Shown piece after piece: positions 25,510-34,424 of a stretch of 64,000 nt of DNA (position 1 is its first letter; every line of letters begins with the position of its first letter). Source of the stretch: Sphingomonas sp. HITSZ_GF (GTDB taxonomy: Bacteria > Pseudomonadota > Alphaproteobacteria > Sphingomonadales > Sphingomonadaceae); the NCBI RefSeq assembly GCF_029543155.1, contig NZ_JARQXA010000009.1:62001-126000 (forward strand), given 5' to 3'. The notes beneath the pieces are model-generated. The model was not told the DNA's origin. It did not search any database and saw only the letters and a program-made list of their open reading frames with translations. A program made the translations under genes and the position numbers.

Positions 25510-26972
25510 CAGATGCCTCCCAGTGCGAGATATTTGATTTCCACGAAGTCCTCGAGGCCGTAGCGCGAGCCCTCGCGACCCAGGCCCGATTCCTTGACGC
25601 CGCCGAAGGGCGTCGCGGGGTTGGAAGTGAGGGTCTCGTTGACCGCGACCATGCCGTATTCGAGCGCCTCGCCGACGCGGAAGACGCGGCCGACATCGCG
25701 GGTCCAGAGAAAGGCGGCCAGGCCATAGGGCGTGTCGTTCGCCGCGGCGATCACCTCCGCCTCTGTCTCGAAGCCGTAGATCGCGGCGACAGGGCCGAAG
25801 ATCTCGGTGCTGGCGATCGCCATGTCCGCCCGTACGTCGACGAGCAGGGTCGGTGCGAAAAACAGGCCGCCGCGCGCATGCGGCGCGCCGCCCAGCACCG
25901 CTTCGGCCCCCTTGCCGAGCGCGTCTTCGACCAGTTCCTCGACCTTGGCGACCGCCGCCGGGTTGATCAGCGGGCCGATCTTGGTGTCGGCTTCCAGCCC
26001 CGGCCCGACCGGCAGATCCTCCATCGCCGCTCGGAGCTTTTCAGTGAACGCGGCGCGCACGCCGGACTGCACATAGATACGGTTGGTGGCGACGCAGGCC
26101 TGGCCCGCGTTGCGGAACTTGGTGACCATCGCGCCCGCCACTGCCGCATCGAGATCGGCATCGTCGAACACGATGAACGGCGAGTTCCCGCCCAGCTCGA
26201 GCGAGAGCTTCTTCACCGTGTCGGCGCATTGCCGCATCAGGATCTTGCCGACCCGGGTGGAGCCGGTGAAGGACAGCTTGCGCACATCCGGGCTCGCGGT
26301 AAGCACGGCGGCAACGGCTTCGGCACGCCGCGCGGTGACGATGTTCATCACGCCCGCGGGAAAGCCTGCCTCCTCGGCCAGCACCTGCAAGGCGATCGCC
26401 GAGAGCGGCGTATCCTCGGCCGGCTTGACGACGATCGTGCATCCCGCGGCAAGCGCCGGAGAGACCTTGCGGGTGATCATCGAGCTGGGGAAATTCCACG
26501 GCGTGATCGCGCCGACGACGCCGATCGGCTGCTTGAGCACCAGGCAGCGCTTGTCCGGTGCGTGGGGGGGCACGATGTCGCCATAGAGGCGCTTGCCTTC
26601 CTCGGCGAACCATTCGATGAAATTGGCGCCGAACACGATCTCGCCCAGCGCTTCGGCGCGCGGCTTGCCCTGTTCGAGCGTAAGGATCTCGGCCAGCGCC
26701 TCCTGATTGGCCAGGATCAGCCGGAACCAGGCGCGCAGCACCTCGCCGCGCTCGCGCGCCGTCTTCGCCGCCCAGCCGGGAAAGGCTGCCTTGGCATCGG
26801 CGATCGCCTGCTCGGTCTCGACGGCGCCCATATCGGCCACGTCGCCGATAAAGGCGCCGTCGGCAGGGTTATGGACCGGGAAGGTCGCATCGGTGGCGGC
26901 AGCCTGAGTGAAGGCCAGCACGCGAGCGAGCAGCGCGTTGCCCGCGGGCGAAATATCGGGATGCATCGTCAT
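25509..26972 (-). CDS. gabD: Succinate-semialdehyde dehydrogenase (NAD(P)+)
   Basis: 487 residues. The aldehyde dehydrogenase signature includes ITPWNFPSSMI, FTGSTRVGK, the general base in LSLELGGN and the catalytic Cys in GQACVATNR. The overall pattern (KAAFPGWAAKTARERGEVLR, then TPFGGVKESGLGREGS) matches GabD closely. It oxidises succinate semialdehyde to succinate, feeding the TCA cycle. The ATG at 26972 gives a protein of normal length; the open frame continues upstream but overlaps the previous gene. It lies two bases after the aminotransferase and overlaps gabT. Confidence 0.85.
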   Translation of the reverse strand: MTMHPDISPAGNALLARVLAFTQAAATDATFPVHNPADGAFIGDVADMGAVETEQAIADAKAAFPGWAAKTARERGEVLRAWFRLILANQEALAEILTLEQGKPRAEALGEIVFGANFIEWFAEEGKRLYGDIVPPHAPDKRCLVLKQPIGVVGAITPWNFPSSMITRKVSPALAAGCTIVVKPAEDTPLSAIALQVLAEEAGFPAGVMNIVTARRAEAVAAVLTASPDVRKLSFTGSTRVGKILMRQCADTVKKLSLELGGNSPFIVFDDADLDAAVAGAMVTKFRNAGQACVATNRIYVQSGVRAAFTEKLRAAMEDLPVGPGLEADTKIGPLINPAAVAKVEELVEDALGKGAEAVLGGAPHARGGLFFAPTLLVDVRADMAIASTEIFGPVAAIYGFETEAEVIAAANDTPYGLAAFLWTRDVGRVFRVGEALEYGMVAVNETLTSNPATPFGGVKESGLGREGSRYGLEDFVEIKYLALGGI

Positions 26973-26974
26973 TC

Positions 26975-28351
26975 TCACATCAGACCCAGCGTGCGCGCGG
27001 TGCCGTCGAGCGCGCGCGTGAGGGTTTCCACCAGTTCGTCGACCTCGGCGTGGGTGATCACCAGCGGCGGGCTGAGCACCATCGACTGGCCGACCGCGCG
27101 GGCGATCAGCCCGTCGGTGTAGCAGGCCTCGCGCGTCAGGATCGCGGCATTGTCCTCCACGGTGCAGACGGTGCGCGTCGCCTTGTCGCGGACGAGCTGC
27201 AACGCAGCCATCAGCCCCACGCCGCGCCGCTCGCCGACCAGCGGGTGCTGCTCGGCCAGCGCCTGCAACTTCGCCTGGAAATAGGGCCCGATATCGTCGC
27301 GCACCCGCTCGACCAGCCCTTCGCGGGCGATGATGTCGATATTGGCGAGCGCCACTGCGCAGGAGACGGGATGGCCCGAATAGGTATAGCCGTGCGGCCA
27401 CAGCCCGCCCTTGGCGATCACGTCGAAGATGCGGTCGTGCAGCGCCACCGCCGCGATCGGCAGATAGCCAGAGGAAATGCCCTTCGCCATCGGCATGAAG
27501 TCGGGCTCGATGCCGAAGGTCTGCGAACCGAACCAGGCGCCGGTACGCCCGAAGCCGCAGATGACTTCGTCAGCGATCAGCAGCACGTCATGCGCGCGGC
27601 AGATGCGCTGCACTTCGGGCCAATAGGTCTCGGGGGGCACGATCACCCCGCCCGCCCCCTGCACCGGCTCGGCGATGAACGCAGCGACCTTGTCGGCGCC
27701 GAGCTCGAGGATCTTCTCCTCGATCGCACGCGCGGCCTTGAGACCATATTCGGCAGGCGTCAGGTCGCCGCCGTTCACATACCAGTGCGGATGCTCGACA
27801 TGCGCGAACTCGGGCAGCGTGCCATTGTCCATGCCGTGCATCGCCGGCATGCCGCCCAGGCTGACGCCCGCGACGGTGGAGCCGTGATAGGCGAGCGTGC
27901 GGCTGATGATCGTGCGCTTGCCCGGCTTGCCCAGCAGCTTCCAGTAATAGCGCGCCAGGCGGACGATGACGTCGTTCGCCTCGGACCCCGAATTGGCGAA
28001 GGTGAAATGGTCGAGCCCGGGCGGGGTCAGTCCGGCCAGCCGCTCGGCCAGCTCGATCATCGCCGGCACCGCGCTCTGGAAGTGATTGTTGTAATAGGGA
28101 AGCACGTCCATCTGCGCCTTGGCCGCATCGGACAATTCGGTGCGGCCATAGCCGATGTTGACGCACCACAGCCCCGCCATCCCGTCGAGGATCTTGCGGC
28201 CGTCGCTGTCCCACACATGCGATCCTTCGCCGCGCACGATGATGCGCGAGCCCTGCTCGAGGATCAGCCCGGGATCGGTGAAGGAATGGAGATGGTGGCG
28301 GGCGTCGCGCACCTGCCAGTGCGCGGTGGGAGTCATGTTGGTATCAGTCAT
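26975..28351 (-). CDS. Class III omega-aminotransferase (putrescine/beta-alanine:pyruvate type)
   Basis: 458 residues with the PLP lysine in MAKGISSGYLPIAA and the blocks FTFANSGSEANDVIVRLARY, SLGGMPAMHG, EPVQGAGGVIVPP and DEVICGFGRTG. It resembles the SpuC and omega-amino-acid:pyruvate transaminases more than GabT. These accept putrescine, beta-alanine, cadaverine or similar amines and give aldehydes for GabD-type enzymes. It overlaps the serine hydrolase before it by eight bases and precedes gabD by two, which suggests the hydrolase releases its substrate. Confidence 0.8.
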   Translation of the reverse strand: MTDTNMTPTAHWQVRDARHHLHSFTDPGLILEQGSRIIVRGEGSHVWDSDGRKILDGMAGLWCVNIGYGRTELSDAAKAQMDVLPYYNNHFQSAVPAMIELAERLAGLTPPGLDHFTFANSGSEANDVIVRLARYYWKLLGKPGKRTIISRTLAYHGSTVAGVSLGGMPAMHGMDNGTLPEFAHVEHPHWYVNGGDLTPAEYGLKAARAIEEKILELGADKVAAFIAEPVQGAGGVIVPPETYWPEVQRICRAHDVLLIADEVICGFGRTGAWFGSQTFGIEPDFMPMAKGISSGYLPIAAVALHDRIFDVIAKGGLWPHGYTYSGHPVSCAVALANIDIIAREGLVERVRDDIGPYFQAKLQALAEQHPLVGERRGVGLMAALQLVRDKATRTVCTVEDNAAILTREACYTDGLIARAVGQSMVLSPPLVITHAEVDELVETLTRALDGTARTLGLM

Positions 28352-29546
28352 GGGCGGTCAGCGCCTCCACCGCGGAATTGAAAAAGTCGTTGTCGAGGAT
28401 CACTTCGGATCCGCGCGGCTTGGCACGCGAGCTGAGCACCGCGATCAGCAGCCCGCGCTTCGGATTGATGTACATGTACTGGCCGAAGATGCCGCGCGCG
28501 GAGAAGGCGCCATCGGCAAGCGAGCCCGATGCATCGGGCACCACCCACCACATATAGCCATAGTCGCGCCGCTCTCCGCCGACGATGCGGGCGCTGCCGG
28601 CCTCCGCCATCCAGCCTTCGGGCAGGATGCGCTCGCCCGCGATCGTGCCGTCGCCCATCGCGAACTGTCCGAAGCGCGCATAGTCGCGCAGCGTCGCGCT
28701 GACTCCGCTGCCGGCGACTTCGAGTCCGCCCGGGGACTCGAGCCACCAGCAGGCATCCTGCTCCATGCCCAGCCGCGACCAGATCTTCTCCGACAGATAG
28801 TCGGACAGCCACTTCCCCGTCGCCGCATGGACGAGAGCGCCGACGACATGCGTCTCGCCGGTGGAATAGTTCCAGCGCGTGCCCGGATCGGCGACGCGCG
28901 GCAGCGAGGCCATGTAGCGCAGGATCTCGCCGGGCTTCTGGGCGATCTGGAGCTTGAGCATGTGCCGCCGCTCGGACTGGGGATCGACATGCTCGTCGTC
29001 CCAGCGCACGCCCGAGGTCATCTGGAGAAGGTGGCGGATCGAGACGCCGTCATAGCCGCCGCCCTTCAGCTCGGGCAGGTAATCGGTCAGCATGTCCTCG
29101 ACACCGCCGATATGGCCGTCCTGGATCGCCGCGCCCAGAAGCGTGGTCGAGATCGACTTGGCCATCGACATCGACACCCAGCGCGTATCGGGCTGCAGGC
29201 CCAGTTCGTAGCGCTCGTGCAGCACTTCGCCGCGGCGCTGGATCAGCAGGCCCGCCACCCGATTGCGGAAGACATAGTCATACAGGTCATATTCGCGGCC
29301 ATTGGCCTTGATCGTGAAATCCTCGATCGGCGTCTGGGCATAGACGAAGGGCGTGACGATACCGCCCCGGCGAATGACTCGCACCGGAAAGGCGCGATGC
29401 GTGCTGCGCAGCGTTTCGACCTGGACGCCGGGCATCAGCTTGCCCGCGTAGAGCGGCGTCATCCTGTCCGCATACCCGCTGGAACCGGCGAAACCGGACG
29501 TCAGGCCCTGCGGCGCCTCGGCCGGTGCATCAGAGACGTTCAACAA
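28344..29546 (-). CDS. Cytoplasmic serine hydrolase (beta-lactamase fold, COG1680), first gene of the omega-amino operon
   Basis: 400 residues with no signal peptide, unlike the other two hydrolases here. The nucleophile motif is SMAKS (about residues 126-130). The second motif is YSTGE, and the usual third HGG box is not obvious, where GIFGQYMYINP takes its place. That pattern is seen in the branch that includes 6-aminohexanoate-dimer hydrolases and esterases. Being translationally coupled to an omega-aminotransferase, GabD and GabT, it may cleave an amide of an omega-amino acid. Substrate is inferred from context only. Confidence 0.75.
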   Translation of the reverse strand: MLNVSDAPAEAPQGLTSGFAGSSGYADRMTPLYAGKLMPGVQVETLRSTHRAFPVRVIRRGGIVTPFVYAQTPIEDFTIKANGREYDLYDYVFRNRVAGLLIQRRGEVLHERYELGLQPDTRWVSMSMAKSISTTLLGAAIQDGHIGGVEDMLTDYLPELKGGGYDGVSIRHLLQMTSGVRWDDEHVDPQSERRHMLKLQIAQKPGEILRYMASLPRVADPGTRWNYSTGETHVVGALVHAATGKWLSDYLSEKIWSRLGMEQDACWWLESPGGLEVAGSGVSATLRDYARFGQFAMGDGTIAGERILPEGWMAEAGSARIVGGERRDYGYMWWVVPDASGSLADGAFSARGIFGQYMYINPKRGLLIAVLSSRAKPRGSEVILDNDFFNSAVEALTAHD

Positions 29547-29666
29547 AGCCCCCTAACCACTGTTGCTCGTCAGACAGCTAATCCCACGCAGCGCCGCGGC
29601 TAAGGTGCCAAGGGCGGAAGGGGTGTTGCGCTGCGCGCACCACCTATGAATATCCTTGTTTCTCCG

Positions 29667-30725
29667 TTACTTGCTCGCAAGAACCACGCGCCCGGCGGAA
29701 TGGGGTTTGGCCACGTCGCGCGCCAGCTCCGCAGTGAACCAGCGCAGGTAGCGGCGCACCAGCGGGGTGTCCTTCCGGTCGGCGCCGACGAACACATAAT
29801 ATTTGCCGAAGCTGTAGGGCTGGAAGGCCGGCTCGCCGCGGCCGATCTCGACCAGTTCGCCGGAATCGAGAAAGGCCTGCCCGACCAGTCCGTTGACCAG
29901 CGCGACTCCGCGCCCGTGCAACGCCGCGTCCAGCGTGAGATGGCCTTGCGACAGGCGCGGGCCGGTCAGGTCGAGATCGTCATAGACGCCGTGCACCGCC
30001 AGCCAGTGCGCCCAGCCATCGAAATCATGCTCGTGGAGCAGCCGGTGGCCGATCAGGTCGGCCGGCGTGCGGATCGGTGCGGCGTCGGCGAGATAGGCGG
30101 GGCTGGCCACCGCGACCACCGCCACGCTCGCCACCTCCTCGCTGTGCACCCCCGCCGGCACCTTCACGCTGGTGCGATAGGCCGGGACGAAGCGGATCTC
30201 GATATCGGATTCATAGGGCGCGACCGAGATGTTGCGGTCGAGCGAGCGCAGCTCGATCTCGACATCGGGGTGCAGCTTCTCGAACAGCCCCACGCGCCGC
30301 GACATCCAGTGCAACGCGAAGCCGGGCGCGCAGGAGACGTAGAGATGGTTGTGATAGCCCCGCCGCATCAGATCGATGGTCGAGGCGGCGATCGCGTCCA
30401 TCGCGGCAGCGATCTCGCGGTGATAGCGCCGCGCATCCTGGGTCAGCGCCACGCCCCGCGCCGTGCGCTCGATCAGGCGCGCGCCGGTCCATTGCTCGAG
30501 CGTCTTCAAATGCCGGCTGATCACCGCATGATCGCGCCCCAGGCTGCGCGCGGCCTGGCGGACGCCGCCGAGCCGGGCCACCGCGTCGAACGCCCGCAGC
30601 GCCTCGAACGGCGGAATCGTCTTGCGCGAGGGCGGGTTGTACGCGGCGGTCGGGCGGTCTTCGTCAGGCGTTTCCAAGTCGAGCGTCTCCCGCAACGGTA
30701 CGCGCCGCCGCTTCGGGATGGGCAT
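29667..30725 (-). CDS. LysR-family transcriptional regulator
   Basis: About 352 residues from ATG 30725. The helix-turn-helix reads FEALRAFDAVARLGGVRQAA then GRDHAVISRHLKTLEQWTGA; the effector domain follows with the DIEIRF and GRGVALVNG segments common in the GcvA-like branch. TTG 30677 has a GGGAG nine bases ahead and would reduce overlap with the peptide transporter from 62 to 14 bases, so it may be the true start. It is in the same direction as the transporter and upstream of the serine-hydrolase operon (also leftward), which it may control. Confidence 0.85.
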   Translation of the reverse strand: MPIPKRRRVPLRETLDLETPDEDRPTAAYNPPSRKTIPPFEALRAFDAVARLGGVRQAARSLGRDHAVISRHLKTLEQWTGARLIERTARGVALTQDARRYHREIAAAMDAIAASTIDLMRRGYHNHLYVSCAPGFALHWMSRRVGLFEKLHPDVEIELRSLDRNISVAPYESDIEIRFVPAYRTSVKVPAGVHSEEVASVAVVAVASPAYLADAAPIRTPADLIGHRLLHEHDFDGWAHWLAVHGVYDDLDLTGPRLSQGHLTLDAALHGRGVALVNGLVGQAFLDSGELVEIGRGEPAFQPYSFGKYYVFVGADRKDTPLVRRYLRWFTAELARDVAKPHSAGRVVLASK

Positions 30726-32097
30726 CGCCGAACCGCCGGCTGAAGGGGCGGTAGAGCACGAGGATACAGATCGTGCCGCTGACGCCGATGCCGGCATGTA
30801 ACAACCAGAAGGCAGGCGGTTGCAAGGGCTCGTAGAAGCGTCCGAGCCAGCCGGCGAAGATCCCGGCGAGGAACAGGCCGATATAATAGCTGCCGACCAT
30901 CATCGAGCGGACCTGCACCGGCGCGACCCGGGCGACCAGCGCGAGTGCCACCGGCGCACAGAGCAGATAGCCCAGGCCGATCACGAAGTGGAAAAGCACC
31001 GGCCAGAAGATCGCCACCCTGCCCGCCCCCGTGCTCCATTCGCCCAGGCTGAGCAGCGCGCAGCCAAGCCCGAAGATCGAGCAGCCCAGCGCCAGCTTGC
31101 CGAGTTCGCCCGGCTCCCCGCCGCGCTTCGCACGGGCGCGCCAGTACCGCATCAGCAGCGGCGCCAGCGCGAGCACCGCGACGGCATCGAGCGACTGGAA
31201 CCAGGTGACCGGCATGTGGAGGCCAAAGCCGATGCCGAGATCGACATGGTCGCGCACCCAGACCGGATAGGTGTTCCAGATCTGCGACTGCACCGTCCAG
31301 AAGCTCGCGGTGATCAGGATGAGGATCGAGAGCGCCAGCACGGTGCGCCATTCGTCCGCGGTGAGCGGGACCTTGGGAGCGATGCCACGATCGCCGGCCG
31401 GCTCGCGCAGATAGCGCATGCCGCGCAGATAGATGGCGATGCCCAGCAGCATCCCGAAGCCCGCGGCGGTGAAGCCGTAGTGCCAGCCATAAAGCTCACC
31501 CAGCGTACCGCAGACCAAGGGCGCGAGGAACGCGCCGACGACCACCGAGGTGACATAGAGCGTATAGCCGTCGTCGTGCCGCCGGTCGCCTTCGGGATAG
31601 AGTGCGCCCACCTGCGCAGCGAGATTGCCCTTGAGCAGCCCCGCCCCGGCGATGATCGCAGCGAGCGCCGGCAGGAAGGCTTGCTCGATCGCCATGAGGA
31701 AATGCCCGCAGGCCAGCATGCCGGCGCCGATCAGCACCGCGCGGGTGCGCCCGGTCAGCCTGTCGCCGATCAGTCCGCCGACGATCGGCCCGAAATAGAC
31801 CAGCGCGACATAGATGCCGAACAGCTGCGCCGCGAGCGCCTGGAGCGTGAGCGGGCCGGTGACCGCCTCCAGCCCCGCGCGCAGCGTGGCGAAGCCCCAG
31901 ACATGCTCGACCACGCCCGGCTGGAGCAGATGGCCGGTCATGTAGAGCATCAGCAGCGCCTGCATCCCGTAGAAGGAGAAGCGCTCCCACATCTCGGTCG
32001 CGGCGATATAGGTGAGGCCGCGGGGATGGCCGAACAGATCGGCGCCGGCATCGGGCAGCGCGGCACCCGTCTCGGCAGTTTCGAATGCTGGGGCCAT
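30664..32097 (-). CDS. POT/PTR-family proton-coupled peptide transporter
   Basis: 477 residues and about 12-14 helices. The family fingerprint E-x-x-E-R-F-x-x-Y is present as EMWERFSFYG near the N-terminus, followed by the VGGLIGDRLTGR loop. POT transporters import di- and tripeptides with protons. This supplies the inner-membrane step for the peptide island. It overlaps the LysR gene and starts after a strong terminator that isolates it from the TonB receptor upstream. Confidence 0.9.
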   Translation of the reverse strand: MAPAFETAETGAALPDAGADLFGHPRGLTYIAATEMWERFSFYGMQALLMLYMTGHLLQPGVVEHVWGFATLRAGLEAVTGPLTLQALAAQLFGIYVALVYFGPIVGGLIGDRLTGRTRAVLIGAGMLACGHFLMAIEQAFLPALAAIIAGAGLLKGNLAAQVGALYPEGDRRHDDGYTLYVTSVVVGAFLAPLVCGTLGELYGWHYGFTAAGFGMLLGIAIYLRGMRYLREPAGDRGIAPKVPLTADEWRTVLALSILILITASFWTVQSQIWNTYPVWVRDHVDLGIGFGLHMPVTWFQSLDAVAVLALAPLLMRYWRARAKRGGEPGELGKLALGCSIFGLGCALLSLGEWSTGAGRVAIFWPVLFHFVIGLGYLLCAPVALALVARVAPVQVRSMMVGSYYIGLFLAGIFAGWLGRFYEPLQPPAFWLLHAGIGVSGTICILVLYRPFSRRFGDAHPEAAARTVAGDARLGNA

Positions 32098-32111
32098 CCA
32101 GATGCTCCGAC

Positions 32112-32147
32112 AGAAAAAAGGCCCGCCCCGAAGAGCGGGACGGGCCT
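32112..32147 (-). terminator. Rho-independent terminator after the TonB receptor
   Basis: On the minus strand AGGCCCGTCCCG and CGGGGCGGGCCT pair (one G-T-type mismatch) with a CTCTT loop and run into TTTTTTCT. It lies 15 bases past the receptor stop and 15 bases before the peptide transporter start, so it ends the receptor transcript. Confidence 0.8.
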
Positions 32148-32161
32148 GACAGAAAAGAACG

Positions 32162-34303
32162 TCAGAAGTCGTGTGACAAGGCGATGCCGATCGTTCGCGG
32201 CTTGGTCCGCGAGGATTGCTGCCATGCCTGGTACGGATCGACCTGGCGGTTCTCGTTGGTCAGGTTGGTGGCATAGAGTTCCACCTTCACCTGCGAGAAG
32301 GTCGCGCCGATGCGGGCATTCAGCAGCGGCACGGTGTCGGAACACTGGATGCGCGGCACCAGGATCGAGCTGTCCGACGCGCAGGTCTTGTCGCGATAGC
32401 TGAAGTCGGCATGCGCGAAGCCGGCGATGTTCGGCGCAATGTCGAAATCATAGTCCGCCGCGACGCTGAAGGTGACCTCGGGCGCATAGTCGCCGGGGTC
32501 GCCCACTTCGACATTGGTGGATTCGCCGCTCTGGATGGCGAGCTTGGTCACTTCGCTGTGCGTAAGCGCCGCCATGCCGCTGAGGTGGAAGCCGCGGGTG
32601 ACCGCCCAGTTCAGGCTCGCCTCGATGCCGTAGATTTCCAGCTCGCCGATGTTGCGCGTCAGCGAGACGAACCCGCCGCCGCCGTCGAAGTTGAAGAACT
32701 GGCCGGTGCGCAGCGCATCGTCATATTTCGAGTAGAAGGCGTCGATATCGAACTGCAGCGCGCCGCCGGCGGTGATCCCCTTGGTGCCCAGCTCGAAATT
32801 GGTCAGCTTTTCCGGGTTGTACGGTGGCAGGCCGGCCGCGTTGAAGCCGCCCGAACGGAAGCCGCGCGAAATGTTGCCGTAGAGGTTCCATTTCGGGTTG
32901 AGCGCATAGGTGAAATAGAAGCGCGGATCGGTCGACTTGAAGTTCGCCTTCTGCGTGGTCGTGCCGCCGTTCCACTGGGTGACGTCGTCGCTGAACGTCC
33001 GCACGCCGGCGCCGAGCGTCAGCCGCGACGTGATCCGGTACGACAGATCGGCGAAGCCGGACCAGGACTTGGACGTGTCCAGATCCTCATAGACGAACGG
33101 ATAGGTGCCGCCGGCATAATAGGAGATGCCGGTGTCGTAGAGGTCCGAGCGCGCATCGCGATAATAGACGCCGACGGTATATTGCAGCGGGCCGCTGCCC
33201 GAGGACGTCAGCCGCAGTTCCTGGGTGAACTGCCGGGCGCGATCGTGGATGCCGTCATAGCCCTCATTCTCGACGGTGTAGGGCGTGCCCGGGCCGGCGA
33301 TATAGGTGGTGTAATAGTCGCGATTGAGCCGGACATAGCTGCTCGAGCTGGTGATCGTCGCGAAATCGAGATGATAGTTGGCGGTGAGGTTATAGATCCA
33401 CGCCCGATCCTTGCGGCTCGGCAGCAAGTCATAGTCCGGGCTCACCGGCACCGGGCGGGTGCGATCCGGATTCTCATAGTCGATGCCGAACTCGCTGCTC
33501 ATCCGGTACAGGCCGATCGTGCCGGTCATGTCGAAATCGCTGCTCGGCTTGAACAGGATCTTGCCGCGGAAATTGCGGATGTTCTGGTTGTTGCCGTTCT
33601 TGATGCCGGCCGCGGGCTGATCGATCCAGCCGCCGCCGTCCTCGAGATTGCCGGCAACGCGCACGGCAAGCACATCGGTGACGATCGGGATGCTCAAGGC
33701 ACCCGAGAGCCGCAGATTGTCGCTGCCCTGATCGATCAGCGAATAGTCCGCCTTGGCGAACCCGGTGACCTCCTTGAGATCGGGGTCCTTGGTGACGAAG
33801 CGCACCGTGCCCGTCATCGCGCCCTGGCCGTAGAGCGTGCCCTGCGGCCCCTTGAGCACTTCGATCCGATCGATATCGAGCATGCGCAGATCGACCTGGC
33901 GGAAGCCGCCGGTCAGCGTGACCGGCACTTCGTCCATATAGGTGGCGACCATCGCATCGGAGCCGCGAATATTGGCGGCGCCGCGCAGGAACACCTGGCT
34001 CGAACCCGGGCCGTCATAGCGCAGGACCAGGCCGGGCACGGCATAGGAGAATTGCTGCAGATCGCTGATCCCGCGATCGGCGATCGCGTCCGCGCTCATC
34101 GTGTTGATCGCCACCGGCACGTCGATCAGCCGCTGCTCGCGCTTCTGCGCGGTAACGAAGATCTCGGTTTCGCCGGCGGCCTGTCCGGTCTCCGCAGCGG
34201 GAGCCGGCGTGCCCGCATCCTGGGCAAAGGCCGGCGCGGAAGCCATCGCAAGCGCGAGGCCAGATACGGTACAAAGACGGTGACCCAGAGTGTTCAGTCT
34301 CAT
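32162..34303 (-). CDS. TonB-dependent receptor linked to the P1 peptidase and peptide permease
   Basis: 713 residues from the ATG behind a GGGGG site. The signal peptide ends APAFAQ, the plug has EIFVTAQKREQRLIDVPVAI and VLKGPQGTLYGQGAMTG, and the barrel closes with TIGIALSHDF. An upstream in-frame start at 34402 would add 33 unlikely residues. It lies between a P1-family peptidase and a POT peptide transporter, all leftward, so an outer-membrane peptide import role is reasonable. It has its own promoter region and terminator. Confidence 0.85.
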   Translation of the reverse strand: MRLNTLGHRLCTVSGLALAMASAPAFAQDAGTPAPAAETGQAAGETEIFVTAQKREQRLIDVPVAINTMSADAIADRGISDLQQFSYAVPGLVLRYDGPGSSQVFLRGAANIRGSDAMVATYMDEVPVTLTGGFRQVDLRMLDIDRIEVLKGPQGTLYGQGAMTGTVRFVTKDPDLKEVTGFAKADYSLIDQGSDNLRLSGALSIPIVTDVLAVRVAGNLEDGGGWIDQPAAGIKNGNNQNIRNFRGKILFKPSSDFDMTGTIGLYRMSSEFGIDYENPDRTRPVPVSPDYDLLPSRKDRAWIYNLTANYHLDFATITSSSSYVRLNRDYYTTYIAGPGTPYTVENEGYDGIHDRARQFTQELRLTSSGSGPLQYTVGVYYRDARSDLYDTGISYYAGGTYPFVYEDLDTSKSWSGFADLSYRITSRLTLGAGVRTFSDDVTQWNGGTTTQKANFKSTDPRFYFTYALNPKWNLYGNISRGFRSGGFNAAGLPPYNPEKLTNFELGTKGITAGGALQFDIDAFYSKYDDALRTGQFFNFDGGGGFVSLTRNIGELEIYGIEASLNWAVTRGFHLSGMAALTHSEVTKLAIQSGESTNVEVGDPGDYAPEVTFSVAADYDFDIAPNIAGFAHADFSYRDKTCASDSSILVPRIQCSDTVPLLNARIGATFSQVKVELYATNLTNENRQVDPYQAWQQSSRTKPRTIGIALSHDF

Positions 34304-34372
34304 CGCTAACCCCCAAGCTTTGTTGCAGTACGGAGACTGTTGCGCACTCCGGAAGGTGAAAAGGCGCGTAGA

Positions 34373-34411
34373 GGGTCCTTCGTGGTGCGCGCGGGGCACC
34401 ACGAAGGACCC
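34373..34411 (-). terminator. Perfect 16-bp hairpin after the P1 peptidase
   Basis: GGGTCCTTCGTGGTGC (34373-34388) pairs perfectly with 34396-34411 around a 7-base loop. It is 14 bases downstream of the peptidase stop. There is no U-tract, so it may act as an mRNA-stabilising stem or a Rho-assisted stop. Confidence 0.5.
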
Positions 34412-34424
34412 GGAGAGGGCGCGC

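Noticed and set aside
28344-29546. Definite nylon-oligomer hydrolase call
   Set aside because: The family and SMAKS motif allow it, but the same family includes many esterases and amidases; kept as a possibility only.
32216-34309. Nearly 700-codon open frame antisense to the TonB receptor
   Set aside because: Composition-driven shadow of the receptor gene; no motif, and the opposite strand encodes a complete receptor.
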